Positions 57,651-64,000 of a DNA stretch of 64,000 nt are shown in pieces. The stretch's first letter is position 1. Each line of letters starts with the position of its first letter. Position numbers and translations under genes: made by a program. The DNA comes from Chiayiivirga flava (lineage in GTDB: Bacteria > Pseudomonadota > Gammaproteobacteria > Xanthomonadales > Xanthomonadaceae): NCBI RefSeq assembly GCF_014202825.1, contig NZ_JACHHP010000001.1, forward strand, positions 992,001 through 1,056,000, read 5' to 3'. The notes beneath the pieces are model-generated. The model saw nothing but the letters and a program-made list of their open reading frames with translations, was not told the origin of the DNA and ran no database searches.

Positions 57651-57855
57651 GCCCTTCCCCCTTGACGGGGGAAGGGTTGGGATGGGGGTGGCTCCTGACA
57701 TTGCAGCGCGTTGAACGTTCACTGCGGCAAAGCAATACACGAACAAGATCAAAAGCCGCCCCCATCCCGGCCTTCCCCCATCAAGGGGGAAGGAGACCAG
57801 CGGCAGATCAAGAGCAGACCCAACCCTTCCCCCTTCCAGGCGAAAGGGCTTTCGC
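57651..57855. repeat. REP-type repeats within the sulfate transport operon
   Basis: Three related units: CCCTTCCCCCTTGACGGGGG followed by AAGGGTTGGGATGGGGGTGG, an inverted copy at 57754-57793, and a third at 57819-57855 (CCCAACCCTTCCCCC, then a CGAAAGGGCTTTCG hairpin). This fills the gap between the binding-protein gene and cysT, and probably stabilises the abundant upstream message. Confidence 0.85.
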
Positions 57856-57867
57856 GTGGTCGCCCGG

Positions 57868-58734
57868 ATGAGCGCCGTCGCTGCCGACATTCCTTCGTCG
57901 CCACGCCGCACCCGCCGCGTGCTTCCCGGCTTCGGCCTCACGCTCGGCTACAGCGTCACGTACCTGAGCCTCGTCGTGCTGATCCCTCTCGCCGGGATCT
58001 TCCTCAAAACTGCCGATCTCGGCTGGGACGGGCTCTGGCACGTCTGGAGCGACAGCCGCGTCATCGGTGCGCTGCAGTTGAGCTTCGGTACGGCACTGGC
58101 GGCCGGCGCATTCAACGCCGTGATGGGCACGCTGGTGGCATGGGTGCTGGTGCGCTACCGCTTCCCCGGCCGCGCACTGCTCGACGCGATGATCGACCTG
58201 CCGTTCGCGCTGCCAACGGCCGTCGCCGGCATCGCGCTGACGGCACTGTATTCGGGCAACGGCTGGATCGGACGCTGGCTCGAACCGCTCGGCATCAAGG
58301 TGGCCTACACCACGCTCGGCATCACGGTGGCGCTGGTGTTCATCGGCCTGCCGTTCGTGGTGCGCACGGTGCAACCGGTGCTGGCTGACGTGGAAAAGGA
58401 CTTCGAGGAAGCCGCCGCCTCGCTCGGCGCCAGCCGCTGGCACAGCATCACGCGCGTGGTGCTGCCGACGGTGCTGCCGTCGATCCTCACCGGCTTCGCG
58501 CTCGCGTTCGCACGCGCGGTGGGCGAATACGGCTCGGTGATCTTCATCGCCGGCAACATCCCGCGAATGACCGAGATCGCGCCGCTGCTGATCGTCATCA
58601 AGCTGGAGGAATTCGACTATGCCGGCGCCACCGCGGTGGCGAGCGCGATGCTGCTGATCGCGTTCGCGCTGCTGTTCGCGATCAACGCACTGCAGGCGTG
58701 GGCCGGACGTTACCGCGCCCCGCTGCGCGGATGA
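57868..58734 (+). CDS. cysT: sulfate ABC transporter permease CysT
   Basis: A 288-residue inner-membrane permease with six helices. The EAA loop reads EAAASLGASRWHSITRVVLP, and the N-terminal GFGLTLGYSVTYLSLVVLIP is characteristic of CysT/CysU. It pairs with CysW and the ATPase CysA for sulfate import. The start could also be GTG at 57856; the ATG at 57868 is preferred. Nine bases separate it from cysW. Confidence 0.94.
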   Translation: MSAVAADIPSSPRRTRRVLPGFGLTLGYSVTYLSLVVLIPLAGIFLKTADLGWDGLWHVWSDSRVIGALQLSFGTALAAGAFNAVMGTLVAWVLVRYRFPGRALLDAMIDLPFALPTAVAGIALTALYSGNGWIGRWLEPLGIKVAYTTLGITVALVFIGLPFVVRTVQPVLADVEKDFEEAAASLGASRWHSITRVVLPTVLPSILTGFALAFARAVGEYGSVIFIAGNIPRMTEIAPLLIVIKLEEFDYAGATAVASAMLLIAFALLFAINALQAWAGRYRAPLRG

Positions 58735-58743
58735 CGAGGCACG

Positions 58744-59643
58744 ATGGAACTTGCCGAACGCATCGCGGAACAGTCGTTGACGCGCACCCACACGCGCCGC
58801 CCGTCGCCGCGCGCTCCGACGACCGAGCCACCGTGGGTGCGCATGCTGCTGATCGCCGGCGCGATCGGCTTCCTCGCGTTCTTTCTGTTGCTGCCGCTCG
58901 TCGCGGTCTTCGCCGAGGCGTTGCGGCAGGGCGTCGGCGCGTATCTGGCCGCGTTCACCGAAGCCGATGCGCTCGCGGCGATCCGCCTCACGTTGCTCGT
59001 CGCCGCGATCGCGGTGCCGCTGAACCTCGTGTTCGGCGTTGCTGCGGCGTGGCTCATCGCCAAGCACCGGTTCCGCGGCAAGCAGGTGCTCATCACGCTG
59101 ATCGACCTGCCGTTCTCGGTGTCGCCGGTGGTGTCGGGCCTGGTCTACGTGCTGCTGTTCGGTGCCCACGGCTGGTTGGGGCCGTGGCTGGCCGAGCACG
59201 ATGTGCGCATCATCTTCGCCGTGCCGGGCATCGTGCTGGCGACGATCTTCGTCACGTTCCCGTTCGTCGCGCGCGAATTGATCCCGCTGATGGTCGAACA
59301 GGGCACCGACGACGAACAGGCCGCGCTCAGCCTCGGCGCGTCCGGCTGGCAGACGTTCCGGCACGTCACGCTGCCGAACATCCGCTGGGGCCTGCTGTAC
59401 GGCGTGCTGCTGTGCAATGCGCGCGCGATGGGCGAATTCGGTGCGGTGAGCGTGGTCTCGGGCCACATCCGCGGGCTTACCAACACCATGCCGCTGCACG
59501 TGGAAATCCTCTACAACGAATATAACTTCGTCGCCGCGTTCGCGGTGGCGTCGCTGCTCGCCGGCCTCGCGCTGCTCACGCTCGGACTCAAGACGCTGCT
59601 CGAATGGCGTCTGGGGCGGCGCGGCGGCGTCCGGTCGCACTGA
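58744..59643 (+). CDS. cysW: sulfate ABC transporter permease CysW
   Basis: A 299-residue permease with six helices and the coupling loop [20 protein letters not shown]. The N-terminal 30 residues are an Arg/Pro-rich cytoplasmic extension. [20 protein letters not shown] and [15 protein letters not shown] are typical of CysW. It is in an operon with cysT, nine bases upstream, and cysA, 22 bases downstream. Confidence 0.94.
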   Translation: MELAERIAEQSLTRTHTRRPSPRAPTTEPPWVRMLLIAGAIGFLAFFLLLPLVAVFAEALRQGVGAYLAAFTEADALAAIRLTLLVAAIAVPLNLVFGVAAAWLIAKHRFRGKQVLITLIDLPFSVSPVVSGLVYVLLFGAHGWLGPWLAEHDVRIIFAVPGIVLATIFVTFPFVARELIPLMVEQGTDDEQAALSLGASGWQTFRHVTLPNIRWGLLYGVLLCNARAMGEFGAVSVVSGHIRGLTNTMPLHVEILYNEYNFVAAFAVASLLAGLALLTLGLKTLLEWRLGRRGGVRSH

Positions 59644-59665
59644 TTTGCGTCAACGGAGCCCGTTC

Positions 59666-60709
59666 ATGGACATCGACATCCGCGCCCTGCACAAACGTTA
59701 TGCCGACACGGTGGCCCTGCACGATGTCGACCTGCAGATCCGCTCCGGCGAACTGATCGCGTTGCTCGGGCCCTCCGGCTCGGGCAAGACCACGCTGCTG
59801 CGCGCGATCGCCGGCCTCGAGTTCGCCGAACGCGGGCAGATCCTCTTCAGCGGCCGCGACGCCTCGCAGCTCTCGGTGCAGGCGCGGCGCGTCGGCTTCG
59901 TGTTCCAGCACTACGCGCTGTTCCGCCACATGACCGTGCGCGATAACGTCGCGTTCGGCCTGCGCTGCAAGCCGCGCGCCGAACGGCCGACGAAGGCCGA
60001 GATCGAACGCCGCGCACAGGCGCTGCTCGACACGGTGCAGCTCGGAGACCTCGGCGCGCGCTACCCGCACCAGCTGTCCGGCGGGCAACGCCAGCGCGTG
60101 GCGCTGGCGCGCGCGATGGCGATCGACCCGACCGTGCTGCTGCTCGACGAGCCGTTCGGCGCGCTCGATGCAAAAGTCCGCGCCGAACTGCGCACCTGGC
60201 TGCGCCGGATCCACGACGACACGGGCTACACCACGGTGTTCGTCACGCACGACCAGGAAGAGGCGATGGAGCTGGCGGACCGCATCGTGGTGCTGAACGC
60301 TGGCCGCATCGAGCAGACCGGCACGCCGGAGGCGGTGTACGCCGATCCGCAGACGCCGTTCGTGTTCGATTTTCTCGGACGCGGCAACGTGATCGAAGGC
60401 CGCTTCGAGCGCGACGGCTTCGTGCCGGCCGGCCAACGCCACCGGCGCTTCGCGACCGCATCGCCGGCACACGGCGACGGACGCATCCTCGTGCGCCCGC
60501 ACGATCTCGCGCTCGGCACGCCGAACGAGGGCCTGCCCGCGCGCGTGCGCAAGGTGCGCACGCTGGGCGGGCGCGTGACGCTGGATCTGGATGTCCCGGG
60601 TCAGAAGCGGCCGCTGGAAATCGATCTGGCCGCGTCACCGGGCCTGCGGGCACCGCGCGAGGGCGACAGCGTGGGCGTGACACCGCTGCGGTTTCATGTG
60701 CTGGGGTGA
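59666..60709 (+). CDS. cysA: sulfate ABC transporter ATPase CysA
   Basis: A 347-residue ATPase. Walker [10 protein letters not shown] is at about 35-43, the Q-loop in FQHYALF, the signature [14 protein letters not shown] near 137, Walker [13 protein letters not shown] and the switch His in [18 protein letters not shown]-terminal regulatory domain (about 240-347, [10 protein letters not shown]) follows. It powers uptake of sulfate through CysTW. CGGAG precedes the ATG. The operon ends here, followed by an inverted REP pair. Confidence 0.95.
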   Translation: MDIDIRALHKRYADTVALHDVDLQIRSGELIALLGPSGSGKTTLLRAIAGLEFAERGQILFSGRDASQLSVQARRVGFVFQHYALFRHMTVRDNVAFGLRCKPRAERPTKAEIERRAQALLDTVQLGDLGARYPHQLSGGQRQRVALARAMAIDPTVLLLDEPFGALDAKVRAELRTWLRRIHDDTGYTTVFVTHDQEEAMELADRIVVLNAGRIEQTGTPEAVYADPQTPFVFDFLGRGNVIEGRFERDGFVPAGQRHRRFATASPAHGDGRILVRPHDLALGTPNEGLPARVRKVRTLGGRVTLDLDVPGQKRPLEIDLAASPGLRAPREGDSVGVTPLRFHVLG

Positions 60710-60795
60710 GTGAGGGGCGGCGTGGTCGGTGCTTCGATTGCCGGCGATTGTGGTTTGCCGGGAATCGTTGAACTGAAGTGGCCGGACAGGGCCCA

Positions 60796-60953
60796 CCCCC
60801 TTCCGCCTGCCGGCACCTTCCCCCGCTGCGCGGGAGAAGGATTGCTTCGTTTCTTGCCCGGACGATCCGAAACGCTCCACCTGTACGCGGCCTACAGCGA
60901 AGTGTCACTTCTCCCGCGCAGCGGGGGAAGGTGCCGGCAGGCGGAAGGGGGGG
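60796..60953. repeat. REP-type inverted pair, family A
   Basis: CCCCCTTCCGCCTGCCGGCA leads into CCTTCCCCCGCTGCGCGGGA; from 60908 the whole unit returns inverted, about 70 bases later. It lies between the convergent ends of cysA and the transglycosylase gene and probably ends both messages. Confidence 0.9.
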
Positions 60954-60988
60954 GCCGGCGCATCAATCGAACGGCGCCAACCGGCCGT

Positions 60989-61918
60989 CTAGTTGACCGT
61001 CCCGTAATGCTTCAGCGACGCCGTCGCAGACGCCTTCGCCATCTCGCTCGCATAACGTTGGTGCAGGATGTTCACCCGCTCCACGTAGCGCTGCGTCTCG
61101 TCGTACGGCGGCACGCCACCGTACCGATCCACCGCGCCCTCGCCCGCGTTGTAGCCGGCCGCCACCTTGGTCAGGTCGCCGTCGAAACGCTTGGTCAGCC
61201 ACGCGAGGTAACTCACGCCGCCGTCGATGTTCTGCGCGGGCGTGAACGGATCGCTCACCCCGAACCGCGCCGCGGTCGCCGGAATCAGCTGCATCAGCCC
61301 CTGCGCACCGGCGCGCGATACCGCGTTGGGGTTGTAGGCGGATTCGGCATGCATGATGGCGCGGATCAGCGCCGCATCCACGCCGTGCAGCGCGGCCGCG
61401 GCCAGCACTTCGTCCGCGTACGCGGTGAGATTGAGCCCGACAGAATTGAAATCGACGCCCGGTTTCACCCCGCAGGCAAAACACGTCTCGATGTACGAGA
61501 ACAGCACCTGCGCCTTCTGCCCCGCCGGACGCCGGTTGGTGTAGTGCGTGATGCCGTTCTTCTCGTACTTGTAGACCGCGCCACGTGTGATCGTGGGCTT
61601 GGCACCGGCCGGCACGGTTGCGGCCAGCGGTTCCCCGTCGCCGACGGCCGTGCGGAATTCGACCCCGCCGACCGCGGGCGTGCCGGCCGGCGCAGCGGAT
61701 GCCGCGGCAGGCTTGGCGGCCGGGTAATTTCCGAGCAGGCTGCACTTTGTGTAGCCGTCGCGCGTGCTGGTGTATGCCGTGGCGCCGTGCTTATCGGTGC
61801 AGCGGTACAGCGTGCCGGCGGAGGCAACCGACGACGCCAGCAGGCACGCCAACAGGCCGAACGCAGCGAGAAACTGCGCGCGCGCGAATGCCTGAAGGTG
61901 CGGTCCCCTGCCGTCCAT
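60989..61918 (-). CDS. lytic transglycosylase with DUF4124 modules
   Basis: A 309-residue exported wall enzyme. A signal peptide (about 1-34, ending VASA) precedes two DUF4124-like beta-hairpins (TLYRCTDKHGATAYTS, about 36-51, and AVYKYEKNGITHYTNRRP, about 114-131). The C-terminal half is an SLT lysozyme-like domain with AIMHAESAYNPNAVSRAGAQ (catalytic Glu192), GLMQLIPATA and AAGYNAGEGAVDRYGG. It cleaves the glycan strand with formation of an anhydro end. A start at 61918 gives the signal peptide. Confidence 0.93.
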   Translation of the reverse strand: MDGRGPHLQAFARAQFLAAFGLLACLLASSVASAGTLYRCTDKHGATAYTSTRDGYTKCSLLGNYPAAKPAAASAAPAGTPAVGGVEFRTAVGDGEPLAATVPAGAKPTITRGAVYKYEKNGITHYTNRRPAGQKAQVLFSYIETCFACGVKPGVDFNSVGLNLTAYADEVLAAAALHGVDAALIRAIMHAESAYNPNAVSRAGAQGLMQLIPATAARFGVSDPFTPAQNIDGGVSYLAWLTKRFDGDLTKVAAGYNAGEGAVDRYGGVPPYDETQRYVERVNILHQRYASEMAKASATASLKHYGTVN

Positions 61919-61998
61919 GCGGCCCAGTGTCCGCGAAGAAACCGAAAAAGCCAAGCGCGGGCCTGAGGTTACGAGTGGTCCGTGGGCAGACCGGCAAG

Positions 61999-62004
61999 TA
62001 GAAT
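61999..62004 (+). promoter_or_regulatory. candidate -10 box for miaB
   Basis: TAGAAT lies 37 bases before the miaB start, between the divergent transglycosylase and miaB genes. No -35 element is certain. Confidence 0.25.
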
Positions 62005-62041
62005 GGAAAGTTCGCCCGCCCCACCCGACCCGAGAACCGCC

Positions 62042-63385
62042 ATGTCCGGCAAGTTGTTCATCAAGACGCACGGCTGCCAGATGAACGAGTACGACTCGGC
62101 CAAGATGGTCGACGTACTGGCTGCCGAACACGGCCTGGAACTGACGCAGATCGAGGCCGAAGCCGACGTGATCCTGGTCAATACCTGCTCGATCCGCGAA
62201 AAAGCGCAGGAGAAAGTCTTCAGCCAGCTCGGCCGCTGGCGCGAGCTGAAACAGCACAAGGAGGGCGTGATCATCGGTGTCGGCGGCTGCGTGGCGTCGC
62301 AGGAGGGCGAGGCCATCATCAAGCGCGCGCCGTTCGTGGACCTGGTCTTCGGCCCGCAGACGCTGCACCGCCTGCCGGACATGATCGACGCCCGCCGCAG
62401 CACCGGCAAGCCGCAGGTCGACATCAGCTTCCCCGAGATCGAGAAGTTCGACCGCCTGCCCGAGCCGCGCGCGGAAGGACCGACCGCGTTCGTGTCGATC
62501 ATGGAAGGCTGCTCGAAGTACTGCAGCTATTGCGTGGTGCCCTACACGCGCGGCGAGGAGATCAGCCGGCCGTTCGACCACGTGATCGTGGAAGTGGCGC
62601 AGCTCGCCGCGCAGGGCGTGCGCGAGGTGAACCTGCTCGGGCAGAACGTCAACGCGTACCGCGGCGCGATGCACGACGGCAGCATCGCCGACTTCGGTTT
62701 CCTGATCCGCGCCATCGCGCAGATCGACGGCATCGGCCGCATCCGCTTCACCACGTCGCACCCGATGGAATTCTCCGACTCGCTGATCGAGGCCTATGCC
62801 GATGTCCCGCAGCTGGCGAACTATCTGCACCTGCCGGTGCAGGCCGGCTCGGACCGCATCCTCTCGGCCATGAAACGCGGCTACACCGCGCTCGAATACA
62901 AGCAGCGCATCCGCAAGCTGCGCGCGGTGCGGCCGGACATCGCGATCTCCACCGACATCATCGTCGGCTTCCCCGGAGAGACCGATGCCGATTTCGAGAA
63001 GACGATGACACTGGTGGAGGACATCGGCTTCGACCAGAGCTTCACCTTCATCTACTCCTCGCGCCCCGGCACGCCGGCCGCGAACCTGCCGGACGACACC
63101 CCGATGCAGGTCAAGAAGGACCGACTCGCGCGCCTGCAGGCGGCGATCGATGCCAACGCGAAGCGCTACTCGGCCGCGATGGTGGGCAGCGTGCAGCGCG
63201 TTCTCGTCGAAGGACCGAGCCGCAAGGATCCGGCCGAACTCACCGGCCGCACCGAAAACATGCGCTACGTGAACTTCCCGGCGCACGCGCGCCTGATCGG
63301 CCGGTTCGTCGACGTGACGATCACCGAGGCGATGAGCAATTCGCTGCGCGGGCGCGTGGCGATGACCGACGACATCGCCGCGTAG
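62042..63385 (+). CDS. miaB: tRNA-2-methylthio-N6-dimethylallyladenosine synthase
   Basis: A 447-residue radical-SAM methylthiotransferase that adds the 2-methylthio group to i6A37 of tRNAs reading U-starting codons. The N-terminal domain has three cluster cysteines (Cys12, Cys49, Cys83); the radical-SAM cluster is CSKYCSYC (Cys157, 161, 164). The body matches MiaB ([39 protein letters not shown]), and a TRAM domain ends the protein. There is no ybeZ/ybeY cluster in the window; the next gene is convergent. Confidence 0.97.
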   Translation: MSGKLFIKTHGCQMNEYDSAKMVDVLAAEHGLELTQIEAEADVILVNTCSIREKAQEKVFSQLGRWRELKQHKEGVIIGVGGCVASQEGEAIIKRAPFVDLVFGPQTLHRLPDMIDARRSTGKPQVDISFPEIEKFDRLPEPRAEGPTAFVSIMEGCSKYCSYCVVPYTRGEEISRPFDHVIVEVAQLAAQGVREVNLLGQNVNAYRGAMHDGSIADFGFLIRAIAQIDGIGRIRFTTSHPMEFSDSLIEAYADVPQLANYLHLPVQAGSDRILSAMKRGYTALEYKQRIRKLRAVRPDIAISTDIIVGFPGETDADFEKTMTLVEDIGFDQSFTFIYSSRPGTPAANLPDDTPMQVKKDRLARLQAAIDANAKRYSAAMVGSVQRVLVEGPSRKDPAELTGRTENMRYVNFPAHARLIGRFVDVTITEAMSNSLRGRVAMTDDIAA

Positions 63386-63424
63386 CGCGCGTTCCCCGCG
63401 GCGCGGTGCGCCGGACCGGCGGCG

Positions 63425-64000
63425 CTACCGCTTCGCCGTGGCGTCCTGCGCACGCGCCAGCCACGCGCGCGCGTCGACGATGCGGCTGTCGCCGTCGAAC
63501 TGCGCGTCCCAGCGCGGCATCCATGTGGCGCAGAACGCGATCAGCGCCGCGTCCTCGCGGCGCGAGGCGAGCGTCTCGGCCACGTCCCAGGCGTACATGG
63601 GCACGCTCGGGTGTTCTTCGCCGAGCGCGACGATGGACTGCTGCAGCAGATCGCGGCGCAGGGCCAGCGCGGCAGCCGTGTCGCCGGTCTGTTCGAGGAA
63701 CATGCCGTAGGTCTGCACGTAGGGCAGCGAGGCCCCGGCGCCGACGCCATGCACGCGCTCGGCCGCGGCACGCGTGTCCTCGAACAGGCGTCGCGCCTGG
63801 TCGAGCTTGCCGTTGGCCTGCAGCGCACGCGCGTACCAGATCCCGGACAGCCAGGTGTGTTCCTTGTCCGGGCCGAATTCCTTCACGCGGTATTCGTGCA
63901 CCTGCCGCATCAGCGGTTCGGCTTCGGCCGGACGCCCCATGTCCAGCAGCAGCGCCGCCAGCTGCTGGCGCGTGCTGTGCACGTTGGCGTGGTCGTCGCC
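63425..64000 (-). CDS. TPR-containing protein, cut by the window edge
   Basis: The C-terminal part (at least 191 residues) of a larger protein; the frame runs off the right end. TPR-like pairs of helices are visible: LAALLLDMGRPAEAEPLMRQ, WYARALQANGKLDQARRLFE and LEQTGDTAAALALRRDLLQQ, with conserved-looking HEYRVKEFGPDKEHT and LGEEHPSVP. In Lysobacterales such tails often belong to Ser/Thr kinases with TPR repeats, but the kinase part would be outside the window. No membrane segment is seen. Confidence 0.75.
   Translation of the reverse strand, partial: GDDHANVHSTRQQLAALLLDMGRPAEAEPLMRQVHEYRVKEFGPDKEHTWLSGIWYARALQANGKLDQARRLFEDTRAAAERVHGVGAGASLPYVQTYGMFLEQTGDTAAALALRRDLLQQSIVALGEEHPSVPMYAWDVAETLASRREDAALIAFCATWMPRWDAQFDGDSRIVDARAWLARAQDATAKR

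Overview
The window is a 64 kb piece of a GC-rich gammaproteobacterial chromosome. The gene content points to the Lysobacterales (Xanthomonadales): DUF6491 lipoproteins, an S46 dipeptidyl-peptidase, DUF1203 and HutD proteins, an IPTL-CTERM-like surface protein and dense REP-type hairpin repeats. The tRNA-Phe encodes its own CCA end. This assignment is an inference from gene content; no ribosomal RNA is present and I cannot name a genus. I see no prophage, transposase, integrase or CRISPR array.

Layout. 1-14.8 kb: tRNA-Phe, then single genes and pairs (DUF6491 lipoprotein, HutD plus SET-domain pair, ComEA-like protein, M20 peptidase, GlsB-like and META-domain proteins, a MASE1/GGDEF/EAL protein, a second SET protein, DinB, TraB/GumN protein, DUF1203, a large alpha/beta hydrolase, LpxH). 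15.3-17.9 kb: a compact three-gene operon of exported proteins with a dockerin-like tail, a free cohesin-like module and a cohesin-like module on a C-terminally anchored protein; this is the most unusual locus here. 18.1-23.9 kb: two converging gene sets for glycan assembly (GT2, DUF2304, GT4 against a DUF455 protein and two multi-pass membrane proteins). 24-28.4 kb: the classical folC-dedD-cvpA-purF block. 28.5-35.8 kb: S46 peptidase, then tdh and kbl separated by an unknown exported protein that is bracketed by two pairs of REP hairpins, then an RsuA-type pseudouridine synthase. 35.8-42.6 kb: a seven-gene, mostly ATGA-coupled membrane-lipid modification operon with a desaturase, an FAD oxidoreductase, DUF1365, two CFA-synthase-type methyltransferases, DUF2878 and DUF1295. 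42.6-49.2 kb: secreted protein, OmpA-type protein, FadH-type reductase, SleB-type hydrolase, a glycosyltransferase-like protein and a small membrane protein. 49.2-54.7 kb: ilvI-ilvH, DUF454, a tandem pair of TonB-C-like proteins and a dicarboxylate symporter. 55-60.7 kb: an OprO/P-type porin followed by the sulfate ABC transporter (binding protein, cysT, cysW, cysA). 61-64 kb: lytic transglycosylase, miaB and a TPR protein cut by the window edge.

How it fits together: most genes are housekeeping (purine, folate, branched-chain amino acid and threonine metabolism, lipid A, tRNA modification, sulfate import). Envelope functions are strongly represented: surface display, glycan transfer, lipid modification, porin and OmpA. 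REP-type inverted repeats sit inside several operons (tdh/kbl, ilvI/ilvH, sulfate transport), where they may affect message stability.
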